Source: CAYMEK01 sp964389305 (GTDB taxonomy: Bacteria; Spirochaetota; Spirochaetia; SZUA-6; DRHE01). From it: 44,366 bases of DNA. Location: positions 1 to 44,366 of the forward strand of contig CAYMEK010000033.1 of NCBI GenBank assembly GCA_964389305.1, read 5' to 3'. The notes beneath the pieces were generated by a model. The model did no database searches and had not been told where the DNA came from. It saw only the letters and a program-made list of their open reading frames with translations. Numbering within the stretch: the first letter of the stretch is position 1; each line of letters starts with the position of its first letter. This document shows positions 24,669-33,624 of the stretch, piece after piece. Both the position numbers and the translations under genes were made by a program.

Positions 24669-25940
24669 GTGCGGAGGATATACCGGCTGATCAACCCGAT
24701 CCAGGAGTACGCCTGGGGCTCGAGAACGGTGATCCCCGAGCTTCTGGGCGCTCCGTCTCCGGCCGAAAAGCCGCAGGCGGAGCTGTGGCTGGGGGCGCAC
24801 CCCAAGGCCCCTTCCCAGGTAGTTCTCGAAAGCGGGAGGCGTATGCCCCTTCCCGAGCTGATCGGCCGGGACCCTCGGGCTATGCTTGGCGCCGAAGCGG
24901 CGGCCAGGTTTTCCAACCGTCTCCCTTTCCTGTTCAAGGTATTGGCTGCGGCCCAACCGCTGTCGATCCAGGCCCACCCCGACCACCGCCAGGCCCGCCT
25001 GGGCTTTCGCAGGGAGAACGAGCTGGGTATCGCTACGGATGACTTCACCCGCAACTACCGGGACGAAAACCACAAGCCCGAAGTTATCTGTGCCCTGACA
25101 CCCTTCTGGGCCCTCAATGGCTTCCGGCGGCTTGCGGACATGCTGTCCCTGCTGCAGTCGGTGGGCTTTCGCAGCATCGCCGCCCAGATCGAATCGCTTC
25201 GCTCCGATCCCGGGCCGCAGGGCCTGAGGCGCTTTTTTGCCGCCGTCATGGGTCTGGACGCCCAGACCCGTCAGCGGGCGCTGGAAGAGGCGCTGCTGTG
25301 GGCCCGCCGGCCGTCGGAGCGGGCCGGCCTGCGGGCCGGGCGGGAGGAGGCCCGGTGGATCGTCCGGCTGCAAGAGCTGTATCCGGGAGACATCGGCGTG
25401 CTCTCCCCCCTGCTTCTCAACCTGGTCCGGCTCGCTGCGGGGGAGGCGATGTACATGCAGGCGGGTGTTCTCCATGCCTACCTGGAGGGAAGCGGCGTCG
25501 AGCTGATGGCTAACTCGGACAACGTGATTCGCGGCGGCCTGACCCCGAAACACGTAGACGTCGCCGAGCTGCTGGCTATCCTGCGCTTCGAGGGTGGGAC
25601 GGTCAGGCTGGCGAAGGCGAGAGAAGGCAGGTGCGGTGAAAGGGTTTTTCAGACGCCCGCCGAGGAGTTCCGCCTTGCCGAGATACGGCTCGCTGGCCGG
25701 CAGTCATACCGGAGCCCGAGGCGGCGCAGCGTCGAGATCATGATCTGTATCGAGGCCGGGGGTCGAATTCAGGCGATCGAAGATCGGGGAGGGGAGCCTC
25801 CGCCATCGCTGCAGCTGGCGCGAGGCGATTCGTTTCTGGTTCCCGCCGCAGTAGCCGGGTATACGATCCGCGGCCCGATCCGTTTGTACAAAGCTTCGGT
25901 TCCCCTGGTGGGGACACAAGACCGTGAAAATCGTGTATAA
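24669..25940 (+). CDS. manA: Class I mannose-6-phosphate isomerase
   Basis: A 423-residue zinc-dependent isomerase interconverting mannose-6-phosphate and fructose-6-phosphate. The N-terminus LINPIQEYAWGS is diagnostic. Metal-site regions are IQAHPDHRQARLGF, DENHKPEVICALTPFWALNG and MQAGVLHAYLEGSGVELMANSDNV with GLTPKHVDV. GTG 24669 is the start because the family sequence begins there; no ribosome binding site precedes it. The gene is divergent from the purine/folate operon. The downstream moxR -10 element overlaps its stop codon, so moxR may be transcribed both with manA and on its own. Confidence 0.93.
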   Translation: MRRIYRLINPIQEYAWGSRTVIPELLGAPSPAEKPQAELWLGAHPKAPSQVVLESGRRMPLPELIGRDPRAMLGAEAAARFSNRLPFLFKVLAAAQPLSIQAHPDHRQARLGFRRENELGIATDDFTRNYRDENHKPEVICALTPFWALNGFRRLADMLSLLQSVGFRSIAAQIESLRSDPGPQGLRRFFAAVMGLDAQTRQRALEEALLWARRPSERAGLRAGREEARWIVRLQELYPGDIGVLSPLLLNLVRLAAGEAMYMQAGVLHAYLEGSGVELMANSDNVIRGGLTPKHVDVAELLAILRFEGGTVRLAKAREGRCGERVFQTPAEEFRLAEIRLAGRQSYRSPRRRSVEIMICIEAGGRIQAIEDRGGEPPPSLQLARGDSFLVPAAVAGYTIRGPIRLYKASVPLVGTQDRENRV

Positions 25941-25941
25941 T
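25936..25941 (+). promoter_or_regulatory. Consensus -10 element for moxR
   Basis: A perfect TATAAT lies across the manA stop codon and ends 7 bases before GTG 25949 of moxR. No clear -35 is seen (weak GACACA at about 25913). It predicts a leaderless moxR message. Confidence 0.5.
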
Positions 25942-25948
25942 AGTGGTC

Positions 25949-26902
25949 GTGAAACAGGTTCGCGAGTGGGCGGAGAAGATCAAAAGATCCACCGAGCAGG
26001 CTTTTTTCGGCAAAGCGGAAGTCATCGACAAGCTGCTGATAGCGCTGCTGTGCCGGGGACACGTGCTGATCGAGGATGTTCCAGGGGTGGGCAAGACCAT
26101 CGCCGCCAAGGCCTTGGGCCAGAGCCTGGGGGGGACCTTCAAGCGCATCCAGTGCACCCCTGACCTGCTGCCCGCCGATGTGTTGGGAGTATCGGTATAC
26201 AATCCCAAGAGCGGCGATTTTTCTTTCCGGGAAGGTCCGATCCTGAGCAACGTGCTGCTGGTGGACGAGATCAACCGGGCTACTCCCCGCACCCAGTCGG
26301 CGCTCCTGGAAGCCATGGCCGAGAACCAGATCAGCGTAGACGGAAGGCGTATTGCCCTGCCGGAGCCATTCTTTCTCATGGCCACGGAAAACCCGGTTGA
26401 GTTCGAGGGAACCTTTCCCCTCCCGGAAGCCCAGAAGGACAGGTTCTTTCTGGCCCTCAAGATCGGGTACCCGGACCGCCGCTCGGAGGAGGACATCCTG
26501 GAAAGCCAGAGGCGTATCACCCACCCGGTTTCGGACATCGAGGCGGTTACGGAGCTCCAGACAGTACAGTCGATGCAGAAGCAGGTGGTGCAGGTGCACG
26601 TCAGTCCTGCTATGCGCGGCTATATCCTCGACATCGTCGAGGCGACCCGCAAGGATCACCGCCTGCGCCTCGGCGTATCCCCGAGAGGCTCGCTCGGCCT
26701 GTACAAGGGAGCCCAGGCCCTGGCGGCCATCCGCGGCCGGGACTACGCGATTCCCGAAGACGTCAAGGAGCTGTTCATCTCGATCTGCGCCAAGCGGGTG
26801 ATCGTTCGTTCCGAGTATCTGGTCAAGGGAATAGAGGCCGAAGAGATCCTGACCGAGGACAGCGAACGGGTCGAGGTCCCGGTCCTCAAGACAGCGCGGT
26901 GA
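25949..26902 (+). CDS. MoxR-family AAA+ ATPase
   Basis: A 317-residue MoxR ATPase, a chaperone-like class that often assembles or activates complexes together with DUF58 and VWA proteins. Walker A is EDVPGVGKTIAAKAL and Walker B LLVDEINRATPRTQSALLEAM, followed by sensor-1 region FFLMATENPVEFEGTF. The C-terminal lid contains the typical RLGVSPRGSLGLYKGAQALA. The start may be GTG 25943 or 25949; the second is preferred from the -10 spacing. It overlaps the DUF58 gene by four bases, and a DUF4129-like membrane protein follows. Confidence 0.92.
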   Translation: MKQVREWAEKIKRSTEQAFFGKAEVIDKLLIALLCRGHVLIEDVPGVGKTIAAKALGQSLGGTFKRIQCTPDLLPADVLGVSVYNPKSGDFSFREGPILSNVLLVDEINRATPRTQSALLEAMAENQISVDGRRIALPEPFFLMATENPVEFEGTFPLPEAQKDRFFLALKIGYPDRRSEEDILESQRRITHPVSDIEAVTELQTVQSMQKQVVQVHVSPAMRGYILDIVEATRKDHRLRLGVSPRGSLGLYKGAQALAAIRGRDYAIPEDVKELFISICAKRVIVRSEYLVKGIEAEEILTEDSERVEVPVLKTAR

Positions 26903-28068
26903 CCACCGGCCGTATCCTGCTCTTACTGACTCTTCTCCTCGTGCTGCTGTTTTTCCCGATGCGCGTCCTGCAGTTCATCGCGCTTCTGTACGTGGCGGTA
27001 ATAGCACTCTCCTACCTGTACTCCCGCATCGTCTACCGCTATCTCACCGTGCGCAGGAAGGACCTTGTACTGCGGGCCCACCGCTTCGAGCCCATGACGA
27101 TCACCCTGAGCGCCGAAAATCGCGGTCCGCTTCCCGTCGCCTATCTGAACATTTTCGACACTCCCAACTACTTTTTTAGCTCCGAGCCGGGCAACTTCCT
27201 CCTCGGGCTCAAGCCGGGAGAGCGCAGGATCCTCAGCTACCAGATCGAGAGTCAGAGCCGGGGGGAATACGTAATCGGGCCGGCGGTCATCAGCGGCTCC
27301 GATCCGCTCGGGCTGTTTCCCTTTCGCCTCCGGGCCGGGGAATCCCAGACGCTGATCGTATACCCCGAGGTGCTGCCCCTCGAGCTGGACACCCTCGAGG
27401 GACTGCCGGCGGGCACCATCCGAGTGGAAAACAGGATCTATGAGGATATGACCCGCTATCGTTCCCTGCGGGAGTACCTGCCCGGCGACGATCCGAGGCG
27501 GGTGAGCTGGAAGGCGTCGGCCAGAACGGGCAAGCTCTTCGTGATGGACTACCTGCCCCTGCTCTACTGCCCGGTACTGATCCTCCTCAACCTGCGCTTG
27601 GAGGACTATCCGATGCGCTTCCGCCATCACTGGGTCGAGAGAGCGGTTATTTTGGCCGCTTCCCTGGTTGCTCACTTCCTCTCCCTGCGCCAGGAGATCG
27701 GCTTGATCGCCTCAGGCCGGCTCGGCCAGGGCGGAGATCCCGCGGTAGCGGAGATCCGCGGCACCCACGAGCACGCCACCGCTTTGCTGGAAATGCTGGC
27801 CCGCATCCAGGCCGCCGAAGGCCTGGAGGATTTCACCCTCCTGCCCTTCCAGGCGGGTATCGAGATCCCGGTGCGCACGCGCCTGGAGGTGATCACGCCG
27901 GGGCTTTCCCCTCAACAGTGGAGCCGGCTGCGCCAGTTCAGGGAAAAAGGAGCAAGCGTGGAGGTTTTCCTGCTCGGCGGCGAACGCCCCGAACAGGCCG
28001 ATCCCTGGAGCAGGGAGGCCAAGATCTATACGGTACAGGACTTCGGCAGTGAGCTCATCTATCACTAG
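26899..28068 (+). CDS. DUF58-domain membrane protein
   Basis: A 389-residue protein with two N-terminal membrane segments (about residues 4-38) and a cytoplasmic or surface-facing remainder. The DUF58 core is seen as YRSLREYLPGDDPRRVSWKASARTGKLFV (in two parts), followed by a VWA-like region. DUF58 proteins occur with MoxR ATPases in an arrangement of unknown exact function, often alongside transglutaminase-type proteins. GTG 26899 overlaps the moxR stop (GTGA); the next gene begins 20 bases before this stop. Confidence 0.88.
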   Translation: MTTGRILLLLTLLLVLLFFPMRVLQFIALLYVAVIALSYLYSRIVYRYLTVRRKDLVLRAHRFEPMTITLSAENRGPLPVAYLNIFDTPNYFFSSEPGNFLLGLKPGERRILSYQIESQSRGEYVIGPAVISGSDPLGLFPFRLRAGESQTLIVYPEVLPLELDTLEGLPAGTIRVENRIYEDMTRYRSLREYLPGDDPRRVSWKASARTGKLFVMDYLPLLYCPVLILLNLRLEDYPMRFRHHWVERAVILAASLVAHFLSLRQEIGLIASGRLGQGGDPAVAEIRGTHEHATALLEMLARIQAAEGLEDFTLLPFQAGIEIPVRTRLEVITPGLSPQQWSRLRQFREKGASVEVFLLGGERPEQADPWSREAKIYTVQDFGSELIYH

Positions 28069-29602
28069 ACGCTACCTGCGGCTCCAGCGCTCCATCGTGC
28101 ATCCCCTGTCCTCGATTGTACTGCCCTTCCTGTTCCTGCTCAGCGCGGACCAGATCCTGCGGCTCCTGATACCGGGGGTGGAGCTGTTCCCGCCGCGGGT
28201 GATGCCTCTGCTCCTGTTCGCCGGCGTCGAGGAAGCCGTAATGGGAAACCTGTTGTTCAAGGAACGGGCCTCCTTCCTGGCCAGGGTCCGCGAGCTTGTG
28301 GCAGTTCTGGCGATCGTGTTCGTTGTCCTGCTCCTTTTGCTGGCGCTACGATCCGGGCTGGGGCTGCATCTGTCCGCCCGTTTGGCCTATCCACTGCTGC
28401 TGGTGCTGCTGCAGTGGCTGCTGTCCAACGGCATTCATTCCCGGCTGCGGGAACGGGAGCTTCTACTCGGAGCGCTGGAAGGCAGACGGGGAGCCGAGCT
28501 GCGGCACACCCTGCGTGATTCCTCCTTCCAGGCGGGATCGACCGTACGGGCGTTGCGCAGCATCAGGGGCTTGATCGTCGTTTTTCAAATCGTGATCGTT
28601 ATCCTGCTGATCGGCGTCGGGATCCAGGGTCTGAATCCGAGCCTCACCGCCGGACTGGTCGCCTCCCTGCACGCTGTGGCAGGGTTGCTGTTCCTCGGGA
28701 TGACAGCCACCTTTACCGAGGAGCAGTTCCTGCTCGGCAGCGGGGCCGTGGTTCCCCTGAGCTTCCAGCGCCGCAGGCTGCTCTACTCCCTGTCCATCCT
28801 GGGGACCACAGCCGCACTGGTGCTTCTGGCCTCCCGCAACTCGGCCATCTTCCCTCTGTCGGCCCTGATCGCGCTGCTGGAGAAGCTCGGATCTCTGCTG
28901 CGCTTCGAGCCGAATCGCGGCGTCACCGAGGCGCTGGAAAAGGCGGTGATGAATCGCAGGAGCTATTACGACGCATTGCTGCGCCAGAGCCCCGCTCCAC
29001 TCAATCCGCTGTTCCTTCTCTTCGCGGCGATCCTGCGCAGGCTTTTCATCACCCTGCTGGGCACGGGACTGTTTCTCTTTCTCGTCTCTCCCCTGTTCTC
29101 GCAGGATTTTCTGGACCGGCTGCGGGAGCTGAAGCCCCTCCAGGCTCTGCGCAGGAAGCTGCGGGCCCTGGCTCTTTTTTGCCTGCGCCTTTGGTTGGAG
29201 CTGGCCAACTGGTTTCTCCAGCCCCGTGATCGCAGGGGCTTGAGCATAGAGGATCTCGGAGCCGGACGGCCGGACAGGTTGGGCCGGCTGCGCTCCCCCG
29301 GTCGAACCTCCCTGCGCAAGAGGGTGCAGATGGGCAGGGTGCTGCGGGCTTTCGTTTCTCTGCTGCGCTGGGGCGAGAGCCTGGGAATCGGCTACTTTCC
29401 CTTCAACACGCCACAGGAGTACACGCAGCGGCTGGCCGCGGCGGTTCCCGCCGGCAACGAGCATCTCGCCTTCGTGGTCGACGTGTTCGAGGAGGTGATG
29501 TTTTCCACTCACCTGGTTCCGTGGCCGAGTATCTCCCGCTACTACCGCAGCATCCGCACTCTCAGGCGTCTCGATCGCGAACCGGGCTCTGAAGGAAAGT
29601 GA
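28049..29602 (+). CDS. Multi-pass membrane protein with DUF4129-like C-terminus
   Basis: A 517-residue protein starting at GTG 28049 inside the end of the DUF58 gene. It has several hydrophobic segments (about residues 18-36, 49-64, 83-101, 107-130, 175-195, 205-225, 250-270 and 325-350). A basic, soluble C-terminus carries RVLRAFVSLLRWGESLGIGY and FNTPQEYTQRLAAAVP, similar to DUF4129 domains that usually follow transglutaminase cores in MoxR-DUF58 clusters. No transglutaminase Cys-His-Asp core is visible, so this is a membrane scaffold with only the DUF4129-like tail. Function unknown. It converges with csaA. Confidence 0.7.
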   Translation: MSSSITRRYLRLQRSIVHPLSSIVLPFLFLLSADQILRLLIPGVELFPPRVMPLLLFAGVEEAVMGNLLFKERASFLARVRELVAVLAIVFVVLLLLLALRSGLGLHLSARLAYPLLLVLLQWLLSNGIHSRLRERELLLGALEGRRGAELRHTLRDSSFQAGSTVRALRSIRGLIVVFQIVIVILLIGVGIQGLNPSLTAGLVASLHAVAGLLFLGMTATFTEEQFLLGSGAVVPLSFQRRRLLYSLSILGTTAALVLLASRNSAIFPLSALIALLEKLGSLLRFEPNRGVTEALEKAVMNRRSYYDALLRQSPAPLNPLFLLFAAILRRLFITLLGTGLFLFLVSPLFSQDFLDRLRELKPLQALRRKLRALALFCLRLWLELANWFLQPRDRRGLSIEDLGAGRPDRLGRLRSPGRTSLRKRVQMGRVLRAFVSLLRWGESLGIGYFPFNTPQEYTQRLAAAVPAGNEHLAFVVDVFEEVMFSTHLVPWPSISRYYRSIRTLRRLDREPGSEGK

Positions 29603-29616
29603 GGGCCGCCGAAGCG

Positions 29617-29946
29617 CTACAGGACCCGGGTCCCCGGGGCGGCCTCCTCATCCGGGCGCACCAGGATTACATCCCCCTGATCGACAACGGCTCCCAACAC
29701 CAGGACCTGGGAGTCAAAGCCGGCCACCCGACGAGGTGGAAAGTTGGTCACCGCCAGCACCTGGGTGCCCTGCAGCCGCTCGGGTGAGTAGCGCCGGGTG
29801 ATCTGGGCGCTGGCGGTGAGGGTTCCCCGCTCACCGAAATCGATCCACATCTTGACGGCCGGCTTACGCGCCTCGGGAAACGCTTCCGCGCGCAGCACCG
29901 TACCCACCCGGATCTCTATGGTCAGGAACTCCTCGTAGGTCGCCAT
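29617..29946 (-). CDS. csaA: CsaA-type tRNA-binding-domain protein
   Basis: A 109-residue single OB-fold protein of the CsaA/EMAP-II family. The run from EEFLTIEIRVGTVLRAEAF through KMWIDFGERGTLTASAQIT to LAVTNFPPRRVAGFDSQVLVLG is characteristic. CsaA proteins bind tRNA-like RNA or unfolded polypeptides and have been described as secretion-related chaperones. The frame is open further upstream, into the DUF4139 gene, but ATG 29946 matches the family start and has GCGAGG about 7 bases before it. It starts 10 bases after the DUF4139 stop and is probably cotranscribed with it. Confidence 0.93.
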   Translation of the reverse strand: MATYEEFLTIEIRVGTVLRAEAFPEARKPAVKMWIDFGERGTLTASAQITRRYSPERLQGTQVLAVTNFPPRRVAGFDSQVLVLGAVVDQGDVILVRPDEEAAPGTRVL

Positions 29947-29956
29947 GACTGCCTCG

Positions 29957-32014
29957 CTACGGAATATCGAGCGACAGGATATAACGGTCCATCTCCTCCC
30001 GCTGCCGGCGTTCTTGAAGCCGCAGCTCCTCGATGCGCTCCAGAGAGCTCTCCAGCTCGTCTTCCTGCTCGTCCAGCAGGGAAACGTAGCGCCTGTACAG
30101 GGCCGACTCACGGTCGAGGCGCTCCATGTTCGACCTGATGCGGTTCTGCTCCCTGTGAATCGAATCGATCGAACGCTCCTCATCCTGCCGCTGTCCCACC
30201 GTAGCCTCCAAAGCCGCCTTTCTGGCGGCCAGGCCTTCGAGGGCCCGCTTTACTGTCTGATCCACGGCTCTGGAGCTGAGATAGTAGGTGATCTGCTCCT
30301 GGTCCAGGTCGGACAGGAGCACCGATTGCTCCAGGCGGCGCTCCTGAACCACGGCCAGCTCCTCGCCACCCCCGGCAGCCACCGGCACAAGGAACCGGTA
30401 ATGGCTGCGGGTCGTCTCTTCGGCTGCAGCAGGAGCCACCAGCTCCCAGTCCGGATCCAGTGGGTGCTCGATCAGCAGCGAGCGGGAACGATCGTCAGAG
30501 TTCTTGATGGTGTACAGGGCCTCTCTGTGCAGCGACAGGGTGCGGATCAGGCTGCCCTTGACGATGCGAACGGAAAGCAGCCGGTCGGGGACACTGCGGC
30601 TGCTCACCGCCACCTCCGTGTCCAGGTCCACCGCGAAACTGATCAGGCGCTCGGCCCCGGCCGGCAGGGCGTCGATGCGGGCATCCCCTGCGTAACTTCC
30701 CGCTTCGAATACGGTCAGGGGCCCGCCCATCAGATCGAAGCCCGTCGTGTTTTTGAGCTTCAATCCGTGCAGGGGATGGCTGGCCTGCACGCTGCGGTTG
30801 TAGATGGAAACCCTCCGGCCTTGAATGCCCTGGTTGACGATCGGCAGCATGGCCGATTCCTGCCGGGGGATCGTAACCGGGTTCCTGATCGCGTAGCGAA
30901 ACAGGTTTCCCGCTTCGAGAGCTTCGGCCGTCGCGGTGATCCCCTGGCGCAGATCGAGAGCTTCCTGTTCCCGGTACCCTTCGCCGGCTCCGTAGGCGGG
31001 CTCCTGCCCGGCCAGCACCTCGGGCGCAGCCGCTCGGCTCTTGGCCGAAGGCGCAGGCGGCGCTGCGGCCACGCCGAGATCCTCCTCGTAGCTCTGGGGC
31101 CCCAGCGTCGAGTACAGCTCCGGCTCGATCCGCGGCCGAGGTACGTAGATGGGCTGGTAGAGATCCATGGTGAAGGAGATCGGGCGTCCGGAAACCAGGC
31201 TCAAGGAGACGTTTCTCCAGTCCTCGTCGGTGGTGTTCTCCACGATAGCCCAGCCCTGGAGAAAGTGCTCCTCTTCCTCTCCGAGCACCAGGCGGTAGCT
31301 GGTCTTCCACAGCGGCGCTTCCAGCAGATAGCCCACGCGTACCCGCCTGCGTCCCTGCCCGAGCAGGCTCAAGGAAACCTGCTTCTTGTCCGTGCGGTGA
31401 CCCTCAGCCAGCAGCTCCAGGGCCTGGTACAGATCCCGTTCCAGCTCCCGGTTGAGGAACCTGAGCTCCCGGACCTGGTCGAGCTTGACGCTGCGCAGTC
31501 CCTGGCCGGTCATCAGGTTCAGATAGGCCTCCGAGGTGAACTCACTGTTGGGCCTGGTCTCCACGCCGACCACGGTGCCGGTGATCCGCTCCGAAGCGGC
31601 CAGCTCCACCGCTTCCCCCCGCACCTGGTCCAGGATGTCTGCCAGACCGGGATTCCCGGTCAGGTCGACGGCGAAGCTCTGCAGGATGCGGGACAGCGGC
31701 GCCCGGGAGGAGTAGGTGACGCCGGCGACCTGACCTCCGTCGAGGTCCTGCACCACCAGGCTCTTGAGCAGGTCGTTGATATCCCCGGTCTTGAAGTAAA
31801 ACTCCAAGGTGGCCTCTCCATCCACCGTACCCTGCCTTTGGAAATACCCGACCCCGCTGGTGAACAGGATCACCGAGGTCAGGGGCATCGTGTCCACCGC
31901 TTCCGGACCTCCGGCGGTACTTTCCATCTCCCCCTGGCCTCGAAGCGGGCTTCCGAAACTCAGCAAGGTCGCCAGGATCAATGCCGTAACGAGAGGGCTT
32001 GTTCTACCGTTCAT
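29957..32014 (-). CDS. Secreted DUF4139 protein
   Basis: A 685-residue protein with an N-terminal signal peptide (hydrophobic residues about 8-22, cleavage near Arg-Gly-Gln). The N-terminal part includes SVILFTSGVGYFQRQGTVDG. The large DUF4139 region follows, with LEAPLWKTSYRLVL, WAIVENTTDEDWRNVSLSLVSG and PVTIPRQESAMLPIVNQ. The last 100 residues are a long charged coiled coil rich in Arg, Glu and Leu. DUF4139 proteins are of unknown function. A TTGCAT-N18-TAGTGT promoter ends 7 bases before ATG with no ribosome binding site. The gene is divergent from rtcB and followed by csaA. Confidence 0.85.
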   Translation of the reverse strand: MNGRTSPLVTALILATLLSFGSPLRGQGEMESTAGGPEAVDTMPLTSVILFTSGVGYFQRQGTVDGEATLEFYFKTGDINDLLKSLVVQDLDGGQVAGVTYSSRAPLSRILQSFAVDLTGNPGLADILDQVRGEAVELAASERITGTVVGVETRPNSEFTSEAYLNLMTGQGLRSVKLDQVRELRFLNRELERDLYQALELLAEGHRTDKKQVSLSLLGQGRRRVRVGYLLEAPLWKTSYRLVLGEEEEHFLQGWAIVENTTDEDWRNVSLSLVSGRPISFTMDLYQPIYVPRPRIEPELYSTLGPQSYEEDLGVAAAPPAPSAKSRAAAPEVLAGQEPAYGAGEGYREQEALDLRQGITATAEALEAGNLFRYAIRNPVTIPRQESAMLPIVNQGIQGRRVSIYNRSVQASHPLHGLKLKNTTGFDLMGGPLTVFEAGSYAGDARIDALPAGAERLISFAVDLDTEVAVSSRSVPDRLLSVRIVKGSLIRTLSLHREALYTIKNSDDRSRSLLIEHPLDPDWELVAPAAAEETTRSHYRFLVPVAAGGGEELAVVQERRLEQSVLLSDLDQEQITYYLSSRAVDQTVKRALEGLAARKAALEATVGQRQDEERSIDSIHREQNRIRSNMERLDRESALYRRYVSLLDEQEDELESSLERIEELRLQERRQREEMDRYILSLDIP

Positions 32015-32021
32015 GGGATCA

Positions 32022-32051
32022 ACACTACTGTTTCTTCGGGGCCGAATGCAA
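32022..32051 (-). promoter_or_regulatory. Promoter of the DUF4139-csaA operon
   Basis: TTGCAT (32051-32046), 18 bases, TAGTGT (32027-32022), then 7 bases to ATG 32014. Likely leaderless. Confidence 0.5.
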
Positions 32052-32069
32052 GCGGTTTTGAGGCCGGTC

Positions 32070-32099
32070 TTGAATTCGAGCGCCCCGAATAACTACATT
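32070..32099 (+). promoter_or_regulatory. rtcB promoter
   Basis: TTGAAT (32070-32075), 18 bases, TACATT (32094-32099), then 7 bases to ATG 32107. Likely leaderless. It is back to back with the DUF4139 promoter. Confidence 0.5.
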
Positions 32100-32106
32100 G
32101 AAGCAT

Positions 32107-33561
32107 ATGGCGCCCGAGGCAGTGAAAAAGATAAGCGACACGCTGTGGGAAATACCCCGCTCGTACAAGCAGGGAATGCGGGTTCCGGCCCGCTTCTACG
32201 GGACCAAGAAGCTGCTGGACGAGATGGACAGCGCCGTGTTCGAGCAGGCCGCCAATGTCGCCACTCTGCCCGGTATCGTGGGTCATTCCCTGTGCATGCC
32301 CGACGGACACAGCGGCTACGGGTTTCCGATCGGTGGGGCGGCCGCCTTCGACCTGGAGAACGGGGTGATTTCCCCGGGCGGTATCGGCTTCGACATCAAC
32401 TGCGGTATGCGCCTGGTGGCCACCTCCCTGACCCTGGAAGAGGTCCAGCCGAGGATGCGGCAGCTCGTCGATCGTCTGTTTGCCAGTATTCCGGCCGGCG
32501 TGGGCGCCAAAGGGTTCCTCAAGCTTTCCCGCAGCGAGTTCCGCACCCTCTCGGAGCAGGGCATGAAGTGGTGCTTGAAGAAGGGGTATGCCCTTCAGGA
32601 GGACCTGGAGCGCACAGAAGAGAACGGCTGCGTCCGGGACGCCGACGCCTCCAAGGTCAGCGAGCGGGCGGTGGAGCGGGGTTACCAGCAGATCGGCACC
32701 CTGGGCTCGGGCAACCACTACCTGGAGATCCAGGTGAGCCGGCCGGAGAACGTTATAGACGATAAGCTGGCCGAAAGCTACGGAATCCGCATACCCAACC
32801 AGGTGGTGGTGATGTTCCACTGCGGCAGCCGGGGCTTCGGGCACCAGATCGCCACGGACTATCTACAGACGTTCCTGAAGGTAATGCAGTCCCGCTACGG
32901 CATCCCGGTCCGCGACCGGGAGCTGGCCTGCGCTCCCTTCAAGTCCCCGGAAGGCCAGGACTATTTTCGGGCCATGAACTGCGCCATCAACATGTCTTTC
33001 GTCAACCGCCAGGTCATTCTCTACCGCCTGCGGGAAGTTTTCTCGGAGGTTTTCGGCAGGGACCCCCTGGAGCTGGGTCTGCGGCAGATCTACGACGTGA
33101 CCCACAACACCGCCAAGGTCGAGCGTCACCGGGTCGACGGCAGGCAGCGCGATCTCCTGGTTCACCGCAAGGGGGCCACCCGGGCGTTCGCTCCCGGGAT
33201 GGAGGGAATCCCCCTGGAGTACAGGGAGACCGGCCAGCCGGTCATCATCGGCGGCAGCATGGAGACCGGCTCCTATCTGCTGGCGGGGGTGGCGAGCGGA
33301 GCACAGAGTTTCTACACTACGGCCCACGGCAGCGGGCGAACCATGGGCCGCCGGCAGGCCAAACGCCAGTTCCGGGGCCAGGAGCTGGCCCGGCAGATGC
33401 AGGACAGAGGCATCTACATTCGCAGCGTTTCCTTCGCCGGGCTGGCCGAGGAAGCCGGGGCCGCCTACAAAAACATCGACGAGGTGGTGCAGGCCACCGC
33501 CCTGGCGGGCTTGAGCCGGCCGGTGGTGAAGCTCGTGCCGGTGGGAAACATCAAGGGCTGA
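32107..33561 (+). CDS. rtcB: RtcB 3'-phosphate RNA ligase
   Basis: A 484-residue RtcB ligase that joins 2',3'-cyclic phosphate and 5'-hydroxyl RNA ends using GTP and Mn2+, for tRNA splicing or RNA repair. Signature motifs are PDGHSGYGFPIGG, GGIGFDINCGMRL (metal Cys), GSGNHYLEI, HCGSRGFGHQ, VHRKGATRAF and the guanylylated His in TAHGSGRTMGRRQAK. ATG 32107 is preferred over the in-frame TTG at 32098 because the latter falls inside the -10 element. No archease or RtcA gene is adjacent. Confidence 0.95.
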   Translation: MAPEAVKKISDTLWEIPRSYKQGMRVPARFYGTKKLLDEMDSAVFEQAANVATLPGIVGHSLCMPDGHSGYGFPIGGAAAFDLENGVISPGGIGFDINCGMRLVATSLTLEEVQPRMRQLVDRLFASIPAGVGAKGFLKLSRSEFRTLSEQGMKWCLKKGYALQEDLERTEENGCVRDADASKVSERAVERGYQQIGTLGSGNHYLEIQVSRPENVIDDKLAESYGIRIPNQVVVMFHCGSRGFGHQIATDYLQTFLKVMQSRYGIPVRDRELACAPFKSPEGQDYFRAMNCAINMSFVNRQVILYRLREVFSEVFGRDPLELGLRQIYDVTHNTAKVERHRVDGRQRDLLVHRKGATRAFAPGMEGIPLEYRETGQPVIIGGSMETGSYLLAGVASGAQSFYTTAHGSGRTMGRRQAKRQFRGQELARQMQDRGIYIRSVSFAGLAEEAGAAYKNIDEVVQATALAGLSRPVVKLVPVGNIKG

Positions 33562-33571
33562 AATTATCCAT

Positions 33572-33600
33572 TTGACAACCAGCCGGTTCGCCGGTAACAA
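33572..33600 (+). promoter_or_regulatory. Promoter of the GNAT-like gene
   Basis: TTGACA (33572-33577), 17 bases, TAACAA (33595-33600). The downstream ATG at 33625 has AGAGGA nearby, so this message has a normal short leader. Confidence 0.65.
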
Positions 33601-33624
33601 TACCTTATAAAGAGGAAACTATCC

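Noticed and set aside
24548..25054. N-terminal extension of the IMP cyclohydrolase gene to 25054
   Set aside because: It would overlap manA antisense and has no similarity to PurH; the family sequence and a promoter pair fix the start at 24547.
29945..32092. 715-codon plus-strand open frame opposite the DUF4139 gene
   Set aside because: Antisense to a well-supported gene with signal peptide and DUF4139 motifs; Gln/Leu/His-rich shadow translation.
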